Assembly (NCBI GenBank): GCA_002151545.1
Contig: CP021237.1
Coordinates: forward strand, 5,022,001-5,086,000
Reading direction: 5' to 3'
DNA from: Sphingobacteriaceae bacterium GW460-11-11-14-LB5
Lineage (GTDB): Bacteria > Bacteroidota > Bacteroidia > Sphingobacteriales > Sphingobacteriaceae
DNA: 64,000 nucleotides
Both the position numbers and the translations under genes were made by a program. Below are positions 1-9,571 of this stretch, piece after piece. Below the pieces are notes generated by a model, which saw only the letters and a program-made list of their open reading frames with translations, was not told the DNA's origin and made no database searches. Every line of letters begins with the position of its first letter. The stretch's first letter is position 1.

Positions 1-155
1 TAAGTACCATTTAACACTGATTCAGCAGCAGTAATGTTAGTAAACACCAAATCAGATGTTAGAGCTTGAGGGGGCAACTGGTTCAGTTGTTTCTTGCAGC
101 TAGATAAAGTTAATGCAACTGCTAGCGTACATATAATTGTCTTATTTAATTTCAT
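1..155 (-). CDS. SusD-like outer-membrane lipoprotein, N-terminal fragment (runs off the left edge)
   Basis: Reading the minus strand from the ATG at 155 gives 51 codons that stay open to the window edge. The N-terminus is a lipoprotein signal: a short basic start, a hydrophobic stretch and a lipobox L-S-S-C with the lipidated Cys at residue 20, followed by K-K. It starts 17 nt after the stop of the SusC-like gene and has a GGAG ribosome-binding site in that gap. Position and lipobox fit the SusD partner, a surface lipoprotein that caps its SusC transporter. The SusD fold itself is outside the window, so the family call rests on context. Confidence 0.7.
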   Translation of the reverse strand, partial: MKLNKTIICTLAVALTLSSCKKQLNQLPPQALTSDLVFTNITAAESVLNGT

Positions 156-172
156 TTGAATTTTCTCCTTTC

Positions 173-3106
173 TTAAAACGTTACATCAACACCAAAAGTG
201 AATTTTTGAGAAACAGGATAAATACCCAGCTCAAGGTTGTTAAAATACTCTGGATCGTAACCGCTATATTTTGTTATGGTTACTAAGTTATTGGCTCTAG
301 CATAAACTCTGGCTTTATTTAAGAACTTGGTTTTACTCAACAAAGATTTGTTAAAGTTGTAGTAAACAGTAAGATCTCGCAGCCTTAAATAAGAAGCATT
401 TTCAATATAACGATCGTCGAAATTTGTACCTGTACCATACTTACCGTATTTGGCATCATTGTCACCAGGTTTTTTCCACATTCTATCATAAAGATCTGCA
501 ACCCTGTTGTAGTTACTCCAAGAAGCGTTGTTCCACTCCATCCATGCCCTGGTATTGTTGATCGTATATTTACCAACTACATAATTCCATTGCATAAATA
601 CACCAAAGCCTTTATAAGAAAAATCTACAGAGGCTGCACCATTATATGGCGCATAGAAGCCTTTTCCGTCCAATACTACAGCGTCGCCACCGTCGAAATT
701 TGTTGTTTGATTACCGTTTTTATCTAAGTAGACTTCATTACCCGTTTGGCCATCGATATGTGAAAATCTGTTATATTTTAACTGACCATACATGTAGCCT
801 ACAGCAGTGTAAACACCTGTACCAGTTCCTAACAGCTCATCTCTGAATCCATAAAGTTCCGTAACCCGATTTTTATTATACGTAAAGTTTGTATTAAAGT
901 TTAAAGTAATGTCTTTAGATTTAACGATCTGTGCACCTAAGCCCAATTCAATACCCCTATTGTACATTCTTCCCATATTTTGATAGATCGAAGAGTAGCC
1001 AGTAAGATACGAAACCGGAACATTGAGTACCATATCATATGTTACGTCATTATAAAAATCAGCAGTGAAGGTTAATCTGTTTTTAAAGAATGCCGCATCA
1101 AGACCAACATTAAATTTACGTTTGATTTCCCATGATAGATCTGGGTTTCCTGCCTGGGTAGGAGTTAAACCCGCAGCGCCATTATAGGTTGTTGAGCCGA
1201 AAAGATCGTATGAAGGATAATAACCGATACCATCATTACCAGTTGTTCCGATCGATCCGCGGATTTTTGCAAGTGATAACCAGCTAACATTTTCTAAAAA
1301 TTCCTCTTTTTTGATGTTCCATCCTAAACCTGCTGACCAAAAAGTACCCCAGCGGTTATTTCTTCCGAATTTAGATGAACCATCCCGTCTGATACTCAAA
1401 TCTACATAATACTTATCTTTATAACCATAATTTACATTTGCCAATGCAGAGAACATCCTATATTTATTTAAAGAACCGCTAGTTGCTGACGGGGTTTGAA
1501 AAGAACCGAATTCCAACAATAGTGGTGACGAGGTGTTCTTTGCAGTTGCACTAAACACAATATCGTTATGGAAATTGTATTCAGAACCAATTACGGCTGC
1601 GATTGAGTGATCTCCAAAAGTATGGTTGTAGTTTAAGGTATTCCTTTGGATGCCATCCATCCATGATGAATAATATCTGTTGGCATTACCATTATCAGCT
1701 GCAGCAATTAGAGGTGCATTATACCCACCGCCATAATAACTGGTATAATTTGCTCCATAGCTAGACCTGAATTTGATATCTTTCGTTACATCAGCTTCTA
1801 TGTAGGTATTTCCAAGTAATTTTAAGTTTTGATAATCCGTATGCTGATAATCATTCGCGCGAACCCAAAGGTTATTATAAGCACCTGAATATCCACCATA
1901 CTGTAGCCTTTGTTTAAAATTACCTTCAGCATCGCGAACATTTTCATATGGCAATAACAGATAAGCCATCATACCAGTGTTGGCAGTACTATTCCTGGTC
2001 TCATTTGGCTGACGCTCATTGGTATTACCAGCATATAATGAGATACCTAATTTCAACCAGCTTTTTGCTTTGTGATCAACAGTTACACGGGCACCATACC
2101 TTTCCCATTTAGAATCGAAATAGATACCATTCTGTTGCGCATACTCTCCAGAGAAAAACGCTTGGGTTTTTTCGTTACCTGTTCTGATACTCAAAGAATG
2201 CGATTGTGTTTGAGGTTTTTGGAAAACTTCGTCAACCTGGTTAAAATCCGATTTTAATAATTCAGGAATAGCAGGATCATTAGCAGCACGACGGCCAATT
2301 GCAACTTCATAATCCAATCTTTGCTGCGTGTTCATCATCTTAAATTTTTGGTTATTAATTTGCTCATAACCATAATAAGCTTGATAATTGATATCTGTAC
2401 CTGATTTTATGCCTCTTTTGGTTGTTACCAAAATTACGCCGTTTGCACCACGCGAACCATAAATTGCCGTTGCAGATGCATCTTTCAATACATTGAAAGA
2501 ATCCATATCCTCAGGATTAAGCTGTGCAAAATCACTCGGATCAACGGGCTGCCCATCAACAACATAAAGTGGAGCTAATGAAGAGTTGATCGATCCCTGA
2601 CCACGAATAAAAATTTGCGGAGCCGCACCCGGCCTACCGCTTCCAGCTGCTACTACAACACCCGGAACCTGCCCCTGTAAGTTGTGGAGCATATTTCCTG
2701 AAGGCCTCGATGCTACTTTATCTCCATCGACTAAAGATACGGAACCAGTTTCAGCACCCTTTCTTTTAGTGATATAGTTATTGCTGATTACGACCTCATT
2801 AAGCAGAGTTGCATCTGGGCTCATCGATACGTTGATATCATTTGAGCCTGTAATCTGTCTGGTTACGGTATTATAACCGATAAAAGTAAATACCAATACA
2901 TTTTGTCCTGAAGAGACTGTGATTTTAAAGGTTCCTTTACTATCTGTTGAAACACCAGCATTGGATCCTTTGATTTTAACACTTACACCGGGAAGAGGTT
3001 GGCGATCTTCAGACGATGTAACTGTTCCTGAAATTGTTCTGTTCTGTGCTATTGCGGTTGATGCGATTAACAAGAACATGAACAAACTTTGTAGAAGTTT
3101 TTTCAT
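173..3106 (-). CDS. SusC/RagA-family TonB-dependent outer-membrane transporter
   Basis: 977 residues. A signal peptide (about 1-20, ending A-I-A-Q) is followed by a carboxypeptidase-regulatory-like beta-sandwich (about 23-100). A TonB plug (about 115-230) carries the typical motifs L-Y-V-V-D-G-Q-P-V and A-I-Y-G-S-R-G-A-N-G-V. The rest is a beta-barrel ending in an aromatic residue (V-D-V-T-F), as outer-membrane barrels do. SusC proteins import oligosaccharides or peptides with TonB energy and pair with a SusD lipoprotein; the next gene downstream on the same strand looks like that partner. The substrate cannot be told from sequence, and no glycoside hydrolase is nearby. Its first 20 residues nearly match those of the second SusC in the window. 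Confidence 0.95.
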   Translation of the reverse strand: MKKLLQSLFMFLLIASTAIAQNRTISGTVTSSEDRQPLPGVSVKIKGSNAGVSTDSKGTFKITVSSGQNVLVFTFIGYNTVTRQITGSNDINVSMSPDATLLNEVVISNNYITKRKGAETGSVSLVDGDKVASRPSGNMLHNLQGQVPGVVVAAGSGRPGAAPQIFIRGQGSINSSLAPLYVVDGQPVDPSDFAQLNPEDMDSFNVLKDASATAIYGSRGANGVILVTTKRGIKSGTDINYQAYYGYEQINNQKFKMMNTQQRLDYEVAIGRRAANDPAIPELLKSDFNQVDEVFQKPQTQSHSLSIRTGNEKTQAFFSGEYAQQNGIYFDSKWERYGARVTVDHKAKSWLKLGISLYAGNTNERQPNETRNSTANTGMMAYLLLPYENVRDAEGNFKQRLQYGGYSGAYNNLWVRANDYQHTDYQNLKLLGNTYIEADVTKDIKFRSSYGANYTSYYGGGYNAPLIAAADNGNANRYYSSWMDGIQRNTLNYNHTFGDHSIAAVIGSEYNFHNDIVFSATAKNTSSPLLLEFGSFQTPSATSGSLNKYRMFSALANVNYGYKDKYYVDLSIRRDGSSKFGRNNRWGTFWSAGLGWNIKKEEFLENVSWLSLAKIRGSIGTTGNDGIGYYPSYDLFGSTTYNGAAGLTPTQAGNPDLSWEIKRKFNVGLDAAFFKNRLTFTADFYNDVTYDMVLNVPVSYLTGYSSIYQNMGRMYNRGIELGLGAQIVKSKDITLNFNTNFTYNKNRVTELYGFRDELLGTGTGVYTAVGYMYGQLKYNRFSHIDGQTGNEVYLDKNGNQTTNFDGGDAVVLDGKGFYAPYNGAASVDFSYKGFGVFMQWNYVVGKYTINNTRAWMEWNNASWSNYNRVADLYDRMWKKPGDNDAKYGKYGTGTNFDDRYIENASYLRLRDLTVYYNFNKSLLSKTKFLNKARVYARANNLVTITKYSGYDPEYFNNLELGIYPVSQKFTFGVDVTF

Positions 3107-3639
3107 GAAATTTAAGTTAGTTAATGATATAGTTATTTGAAGCGCTAAATATAAAAGAGTTTGCTAAGAGTTTAACAAATTTTAACAAAACAAGCCTTTA
3201 TAATGACTTTGTTTTGACAATAAACCTGTATGATTAAAAAGGCGTTTGGGGGAATTTTTCCACAAAATGTAGAATATTATGAGCACTTATAATCATATTT
3301 AAACCCTAAATAGGCTAAAATTGTCATTAGAAGGCAGTAAACGACAGTTTATAAAAAAAAAAACTGTGCCAAAAAGCCTAGACCAGAACAAATGTTTTAT
3401 ACTTAAATTAAGCTTTGCACATAGAATAGGTTTTTTTAACAGGAATCTACTTATACATTGTTAAAACAGCTAATGAGATCAACCCAGGCACTAGATAGAT
3501 ATAAACGGTTGGTAAGTTCTCGTGTGAACACATAAAAAAAGCGGTGTTCTGGGAGAGGACACTAAAAAGTCTCCATGAAGATTAGGTAAAAAAGGAATAA
3601 GAATAATTTCTGCTCCCTTTTTTTTGATTCCAAGTGCGT
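3107..3639. other. Intergenic region upstream of the first SusC gene
   Basis: About 530 nt of very A+T-rich sequence without a supportable gene. The part nearest 3107 must hold the promoter of the minus-strand SusC gene; a TATATTTA resembling the Bacteroidota -7 element lies near 3150 on the minus strand. The rest runs into the decayed transposase that begins about 3640, and may include its lost flank. Confidence 0.5.
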
Positions 3640-4480
3640 ATTAGAACCGCTTTTAAGGTGCTTCCTCAACAACAAAAATTCAATTTAGCGAGTTTACAGG
3701 CTCAACGATCTGATTGTCCCCAAAGATAACCTTTTTCGCAGGATCAAGGAGTTAATAGATTTCAGTTTTAGATATAATAAGATTTTGGATAAATATTGCC
3801 CGGATAATGGCCGTTTGGCCAGGAGTTTTGTACGTATGTTTAAATACCTTCTTTTGAAAACTATATTCACCATTTCAGATATGGATGTTGAAGAACGTCC
3901 CCGGTATGATATGTCCTTTAAATACTTCTTAGAGATGCCCCTTAAGAAGATGTTATCAATCCGAGCTCTCTGACCAAATTCCGGAAAGGATAGTAATGGT
4001 GAGAACATCAAAATAGCAGCAAAGCTGAACCCTTCGATAACGCAAGCCTTTAGAAAGGATGAGGGTAAGTTGGTCATAATAAAGATGTCGGTATGTTTGT
4101 GCCCAGCAGGGCACCTGGCCTTAGAAAAGCACAGCATGGGGGAAAAAGAAGATGCGACTAACCAGGTTGACACCTACTATTTTGACGTTGAAAAGTGTAA
4201 GGTCTGCCCATTACAGGATAATTGTTATAGGCCTGGTGCAAGACTAAAAGCTATTCGGTATCTATAAAGTCAGATGTACACATAGAACAGATGGCCTTTC
4301 ATGAAACCGAATATTATAAGAAGAAGCAAAACACAGGCATAAGACAGAGGCAAAAAATAGCGAATTAAAAGACGGTCCATGGATATGATAGGGCAATATC
4401 TGAGGAATTTATGGTATGCAGATGCATTGGCGCATTGGCTATTTCGCTGTAAATCTAAAAAGAATCATTAAATTGAGCAT
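3640..4480 (+). pseudogene. Decayed IS1182-family transposase
   Basis: Pieces of one transposase are readable on the plus strand across changing frames and stops. From about 3655 there is an N-terminal part resembling the IS1182 start (L-P-Q-Q-Q-K-F-N-L-A-S-L). It is followed by the segment at 3785-3973 with F-K-Y-L-L-L-K-T-I-F-T-I-S-D and Y-D-M-S-F-K-Y-F-L-E-M. After a deletion near 3975-4020 comes a later part (4070-4267) with the zinc-ribbon-like C-P-A-G-H and C-K-V-C-P-L-Q-D-N-C. A C-terminal trace (R-Q-R-Q-K-I-A-N) lies near 4345. The catalytic middle is missing, so it is inactive. No clear terminal inverted repeats were found. The family call is from remembered IS1182 motifs. Confidence 0.75.
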
Positions 4481-4578
4481 ATAACTAAACAAAAAGTAGC
4501 TATAAGTCTATTATAGCATTGCTTTCCAAAATTAACTAATAATAGTTGTTAGCCAGCGCATAACAAGACTTCCAAATA

Positions 4579-4621
4579 AAAAAACGATCAAGTAAGAACA
4601 TGTCTTACTTGATCGTTTTTA
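4579..4621. terminator. Strong bidirectional intrinsic terminator
   Basis: A perfect 17-bp stem (4581-4597 with 4603-4619) closes a 5-nt loop and is flanked by A-runs on the left and T-runs on the right, so it reads as a terminator on both strands. It would end the susC-susD transcript coming from the right and isolate it from the transposase remnant. Confidence 0.85.
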
Positions 4622-4695
4622 AAGTTATCTGTAAAAGGCCAACTTTTTCAGTGCCCTCCGAATTGGCAACCCTTTTTATGATAAATCTAACTTGA

Positions 4696-6171
4696 TTAAT
4701 TCTTATCCCACCAAACTGGGGTATCAATAGTTACTACACCTGGAAAGTTTTTATTTGATGTAGCCTCTGTATTGGGATATGCCATACGAAGCGGAAACTT
4801 ACCTTGGGGCAAACCACGTGAAGGAGCAATTGAAACCACAAAGAAATCAGGATACCCTGTTCTGCGCCATTCGGTCCAGGCTTCAAAGCCCTGAAAACCA
4901 CACATAGCATAGTATTTTTGAGTAATAATAGCTTTTAAGGCATTGGTTGCTAAAGCAGCAGCTCCATCAGGTGCGGTAGCTATATATGAAGTTGCATCGC
5001 CAGCACCTACAGCGGTAAAACTTGCTTGTATACCTTTAGCATAAAGTGTAGCAACTGTTCCCACTCCATTAGTCCAACCTCGCGATACAGCTTCAGCTTG
5101 CAAAAAGTAGCTTTCTGTTTCAGATATAAATTTAACTGGCGCAACAGCAGATGCTGAATTACTAGCTCTCGCACCTACTAATGCTGAAGGAGGAGAAACC
5201 GTTTTGCCCGTATTAACATTATAGCTGCCTTGTATAATAGAACGTTCAGTTTTAGCTGCGACATCAGTTGCAATCAAATCATAAAACTTTGCCACCCTAG
5301 GGTCTGAATTTGCATCAAAATGACTAACCGCGGTTGTACTTGCTACTACATTTTGAACTCTGCTTAAACCTACCATTTCATTATATAAAGGATTTTCATT
5401 TCCTCCAGTGCTTAAATATTTAATAGAAGCATCAACCGTAAGAAAAGTAGGATTTGTAGCATACAAAGCTTTTACCCCTGCTGCGGCTTTTGCTGCATCA
5501 ACATATGCCAACCTAAGATAAGCTTTTAGTTTTAAGGTATTAGCAAAGGCTTTCCAATTAGCCATGTTTCCTTGAAACACCATATCCTGAGCGCCAGGTG
5601 ATGCTGAGTTAGCCACGCTTACCAAAGCCAGGCCTTTATCAATATAATTAAAAACGCTATCGTAAACTACTGCCTGTGTGTCATATTTAGGTGCTGGAAA
5701 AAGCTCCGGCTTTAATGCTTCAGTATTAGGAACATCGCCAAATGCATCTGTAACTACCTGTAATGTGTAAGCTTTCATCAAATAAGCAATACCTTTTGTG
5801 TACTCTAAGCTTGAGCCCTGAGCTTTTGTAATTAGGTCTGCATTAATTAATGCATTACGGTATAATATCAACCATGGCCTATCAAATGCTGTAGCAGCAG
5901 GGTTATACTGGTCAACTGTTCTGTATTGAGATGAAGTTGGGTTTTGCGTCCAATATTGCCCCCAAATATTACCATAAATTTGGAAAAAATTCCCTACAAT
6001 TTGGCCAGTTGCGGCCTGAGATACTGGTAAAAGCAAATTAGGTGCTGCGGAATCTGGGCTATTGGGGTTTTCATTTACATCTAAAAACTTTTTACATCCA
6101 GATAAGCCAATAGTGGCAATTATAATTGTAAGCAATAACTGCTTAGTTATATATCTATTTTTATTATTCAT
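4696..6171 (-). CDS. SusD/RagB-family nutrient-binding lipoprotein (SusD-like_2 type)
   Basis: 491 residues with a lipoprotein signal peptide and lipobox L-S-G-C (Cys26) followed by K-K-F-L-D-V. The next stretch, N-E-N-P-N-S-P-D and L-L-L-P-V-S-Q, then W-G-Q-Y-W-T-Q-N, is typical of the SusD-like_2 branch. The remainder is Ala-rich and helical, as expected of the TPR-like SusD fold. It sits on the cell surface and delivers ligand to its SusC. The start lies 11 nt after the SusC stop, so the two are one operon, ended by the hairpin near 4600. Confidence 0.95.
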   Translation of the reverse strand: MNNKNRYITKQLLLTIIIATIGLSGCKKFLDVNENPNSPDSAAPNLLLPVSQAATGQIVGNFFQIYGNIWGQYWTQNPTSSQYRTVDQYNPAATAFDRPWLILYRNALINADLITKAQGSSLEYTKGIAYLMKAYTLQVVTDAFGDVPNTEALKPELFPAPKYDTQAVVYDSVFNYIDKGLALVSVANSASPGAQDMVFQGNMANWKAFANTLKLKAYLRLAYVDAAKAAAGVKALYATNPTFLTVDASIKYLSTGGNENPLYNEMVGLSRVQNVVASTTAVSHFDANSDPRVAKFYDLIATDVAAKTERSIIQGSYNVNTGKTVSPPSALVGARASNSASAVAPVKFISETESYFLQAEAVSRGWTNGVGTVATLYAKGIQASFTAVGAGDATSYIATAPDGAAALATNALKAIITQKYYAMCGFQGFEAWTEWRRTGYPDFFVVSIAPSRGLPQGKFPLRMAYPNTEATSNKNFPGVVTIDTPVWWDKN

Positions 6172-6182
6172 GTCTTTTACAA

Positions 6183-9100
6183 TTAAAATGTAACTTTTAA
6201 ATTAAATCCATAGTTACGAACAGATGGTTGAGCGGTATAGTCAAATCCTTGCTCGTTTGTTGCACCACCTGAATTGACTTCAGGATCTACATATCTATTT
6301 TCCTTAGCAGTCCAAATAAATAAATTATTTCCAAATACGCCTAACGACAATGCGCTAAACGGAAGAGATTTAAGCTGAGCCTTGTTAAATGAATACGATA
6401 TGCCAGCACTACGTAACTTTACAAACGACCCATCGATAACATTCACCCCAGGGTTTAAATCAGGAAAGTAATCTTGTTTATTGTAGAAAACATTTGTGTT
6501 AACCACACTATTGCCATTCGCATCTAAATAAACTGAATTTGGAAATGGCAAACCGAATCTTTGTCCGCCGGTTTCAGCAGAAACACCTACAAAGGCAAGA
6601 ATATCTTTGGTTCTTGAAAAAAGTTTGTTTCCTTGTTTCGTATCGAACAATACGTTTAAATTCCAGTGCTGTTTAAAGGTAATGTTTGCTCCCCATGATG
6701 CTTGAAACTTAGGGTTATAACTTCCTAAATATTGAGCAGTAGGTGTTGCCAATGGCAAACCTGAAACAGCATCAACAATAGTACGACCCTGAGCATCAGT
6801 TTGGTTTGTTACTGCATAAAATTCACCATATGGCCTTCCTTCAGCAGCTACAATAGCCATACCACTTACACCACCAAGAACTACTTGACTAACATCTCCA
6901 AGGTCTACAACCTTATTGCGGTTTTTATAGTAAGTACCAAACAGTTCTATATTCCAATCAGTTGATTTTACAGCCGTTCCTTTTAGGGTAAGCTCTAAAC
7001 CATTGTTTTGAACTTCACCAACATTAATTACGCTAAATCCATAACCTGTAGAGTTTGGAATCGGTATAGCTAAAATTTGATTTTTGGATTTGTTTTTATA
7101 GTAAGTAAAGTCAACACCAAACCTGTTATTAAAAAATGATAATTCTGTACCAACCTCATAAGCAGTAGTAATTTCAGGTTTAAGATTAGGATTACCAAGG
7201 GTTGTACCAGCTTGAAGAGCAGCAACGTTTCCGAAAGGGAATATTGTGCTACCAAAACCACTTGCTATGGTGCCCTTTGCAAAAGTTGTTAAAAGCTGAT
7301 AAGGATCTGTATCGTTACCAACCTTTGCTATACTTGCACGTAATTTACCATAACTTAAAATATTATTTGGTTTAATCAATTCGCTAAAAACAAACGACCC
7401 GCTTACACTTGGATAAAAGAATGAATTGTTTTGCGTTGGTAAAGTAGACGACCAATCGTTACGAGCTGTAGCCTCCAAAAATAAATAATTTTTGTATGCT
7501 AAATTTAAGTCGGCATAAACACCAACAAGTCTTCTTTGCGAAATATTATCTGTAATAACATTCAATGGGCCGTTACTATTTTGAAGATTGTACCAATCTG
7601 GAACTACCAAACCAGCACTCGCGTTAGTTGCTGTTCTGTTTGTTGAGGTTGTTCTTTGACGTATGTTATGACCCACCATTAATGATCCTTTAAAATCATC
7701 GCTAAACGTGTGCGATGCTGTAGCCATCAAATCGTTTACAATTTCAGTTACGTTGTATTGGTCAATTTGATATCCGCCATTACTAACGTGAGTACCTTGG
7801 TTAGTAACCTGATCAATAGGTGAGAATGAGAATTTTGGTGTTAATTGTCTTCTACGCTCAGAATAGGTATCAGTACCAATACGATCCTGGAAGGTTAACC
7901 AAGAAAGTGGTTTGTAATCAAGATTAACATTTCCTGTTATTCTGTTAATGGCATCATCATTGGTGAAGTTTTCAAGTATATAATATGGATTTAAAGTATA
8001 AGATCCATAATAACCATATTGATCTGCATGAAGAACACCATTTGCATCAGTATAACCAAAACCGTTGTATTTATTGTTTAAGTCACCTAATTTATCCAAA
8101 GGAATATCACGGGGTGTTTGTAATACGTTATCAAAAACAGAGTTATCATTCTGTCCACCCGCAACCTGTCTGGCATTTATTTTATTGTAATTGAAAGATA
8201 TTCCGGCACTAAATTTATCACTAAAATCAGTTTTACCGTTAAATCTTACGCCATATTTATTGTAAACATCTTGAGCTCCAGGAAATATGCCATCTGAATT
8301 TAATGTATTTAAAGCAAGATAAAATGTCGATCTATCAGTACCACCAGAGAAACTTACATTATTGTCTGTTACAAAGCCTGTTTTAAAGAAGTTTCTAACA
8401 TTATCTGTTTGGGCAGAATAAGGTTTCGATTGTCTAACACCATCAATGCTTTGTCCCCATTCTTGACTTATGCCAGTAAAGGGCGCTCCCCAGCTCCAGT
8501 TTTCTTGACTATCGTTAAAATACTCTTTCACACCACTGCCATCATAATCGGTCGCATACCCTTGTCCATATTCATTTTGGAAATCAGGTAATTTAAGTAT
8601 CGATGAAAAAGTATTTGAAGTATTAAATGTAATTTGAGTTTTTCCTTTTTTACCAGATTTCGTGGTAATTTGAACTGCACCATTTGATGCTCGTGAGCCA
8701 TAAAGCGCTGCCGCTGCCGGACCCAAAAGTGGTGTAATGCTTTCAATATCATCTGGATCAATATCATTGGCCCTGTTACCAAAGTCAACACTTGAACGAC
8801 TATCGGCACCACCAATTACACTTGAGTTATCAACAGGAACACCATCAATTACAATTAACGCCTGGTTATTCCCTGCGATAGAAGTACCTCCGCGGAAAAC
8901 AATCCTGGTTGAACTACCTGGAGTGTTTGAGGATGATGAAATATTCATACCTGGTACGCGACCAACCATTGCGGTAAGCGGACTTGTGCTACCACTCTGT
9001 GATAAAGCTTCAGAAGTAATAGTAGGTGCAGAGTATCCAAGAGTTCTTTTTTCTCTTTTAATTGCATTTGCAGTTACTACTACATCGGTTAAGACTTTCG

Positions 9101-9395
9101 AGTCTGAAACAAGAACTACATTAATTGAATTTGCACCGCCAATTGTCTTACTTTGTAATACATATCCAATATAAGAGAATTCTAAAGCGGAACTGCCCGA
9201 AGGAACATTAATAGAATACTTTCCATTTGCATCTGTAACGGCACCCACCTGTGTGCCTTTAACTCTTACACTTACTCCAGGGATTGGTAATTTATCCTCC
9301 GCTGAAGTAACTGTACCTGTAATCGTCCTTTCTTGTGCTATTGCAGAAATTGCAACAAACATAAGAATGAACAAACTTTGTAATAGTTTTTTCAT
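6183..9395 (-). CDS. SusC/RagA-family TonB-dependent outer-membrane transporter
   Basis: 1070 residues. Signal peptide (about 1-20, ending A-I-A-Q), carboxypeptidase-regulatory-like domain (about 22-100), TonB plug (about 110-250, with A-L-Y-G-S-R-A-S-N-G-A-V) and a long beta-barrel ending N-L-K-V-T-F. It forms an operon with the SusD-like gene 11 nt downstream. The substrate is unknown; the SusD-like_2 partner type often occurs outside classic polysaccharide loci. A good Bacteroidota promoter lies 30-60 nt upstream. Confidence 0.95.
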   Translation of the reverse strand: MKKLLQSLFILMFVAISAIAQERTITGTVTSAEDKLPIPGVSVRVKGTQVGAVTDANGKYSINVPSGSSALEFSYIGYVLQSKTIGGANSINVVLVSDSKVLTDVVVTANAIKREKRTLGYSAPTITSEALSQSGSTSPLTAMVGRVPGMNISSSSNTPGSSTRIVFRGGTSIAGNNQALIVIDGVPVDNSSVIGGADSRSSVDFGNRANDIDPDDIESITPLLGPAAAALYGSRASNGAVQITTKSGKKGKTQITFNTSNTFSSILKLPDFQNEYGQGYATDYDGSGVKEYFNDSQENWSWGAPFTGISQEWGQSIDGVRQSKPYSAQTDNVRNFFKTGFVTDNNVSFSGGTDRSTFYLALNTLNSDGIFPGAQDVYNKYGVRFNGKTDFSDKFSAGISFNYNKINARQVAGGQNDNSVFDNVLQTPRDIPLDKLGDLNNKYNGFGYTDANGVLHADQYGYYGSYTLNPYYILENFTNDDAINRITGNVNLDYKPLSWLTFQDRIGTDTYSERRRQLTPKFSFSPIDQVTNQGTHVSNGGYQIDQYNVTEIVNDLMATASHTFSDDFKGSLMVGHNIRQRTTSTNRTATNASAGLVVPDWYNLQNSNGPLNVITDNISQRRLVGVYADLNLAYKNYLFLEATARNDWSSTLPTQNNSFFYPSVSGSFVFSELIKPNNILSYGKLRASIAKVGNDTDPYQLLTTFAKGTIASGFGSTIFPFGNVAALQAGTTLGNPNLKPEITTAYEVGTELSFFNNRFGVDFTYYKNKSKNQILAIPIPNSTGYGFSVINVGEVQNNGLELTLKGTAVKSTDWNIELFGTYYKNRNKVVDLGDVSQVVLGGVSGMAIVAAEGRPYGEFYAVTNQTDAQGRTIVDAVSGLPLATPTAQYLGSYNPKFQASWGANITFKQHWNLNVLFDTKQGNKLFSRTKDILAFVGVSAETGGQRFGLPFPNSVYLDANGNSVVNTNVFYNKQDYFPDLNPGVNVIDGSFVKLRSAGISYSFNKAQLKSLPFSALSLGVFGNNLFIWTAKENRYVDPEVNSGGATNEQGFDYTAQPSVRNYGFNLKVTF

Positions 9396-9424
9396 AATTT
9401 AAAATAGGTTAGTTAATGTGTTTA

Positions 9425-9455
9425 CAAATCTAGGCTTTGATACTGCTCAAGCCAA
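9425..9455 (-). promoter_or_regulatory. Bacteroidota-type promoter of the second susC-susD operon
   Basis: On the minus strand TAGATTTG (9432 to 9425) matches the -7 consensus TAnnTTTG exactly. TTGG (9455 to 9452), close to the -33 consensus TTTG, lies 19 nt upstream, the normal spacing. Transcription would start about 20-25 nt before the SusC ATG at 9395. Confidence 0.65.
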
Positions 9456-9571
9456 GATATTTTTAACATTTTTTAACACAACCACTTACCGAAAGCATAT
9501 CTCATTAGTAATCAAAAAGATACAATTGTATTATTTTAGTGGTTATTTTTGGTAAAATTGATTAAAAATGA

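Noticed and set aside
3694..4173. A 159-codon minus-strand frame at the IS remnant
   Set aside because: The plus strand reads as recognisable transposase fragments in the same place, so the minus frame is chance.
8737..9174. A 145-codon plus-strand frame inside the second SusC gene
   Set aside because: Antisense to a well-supported plug domain; shadow of codon bias.
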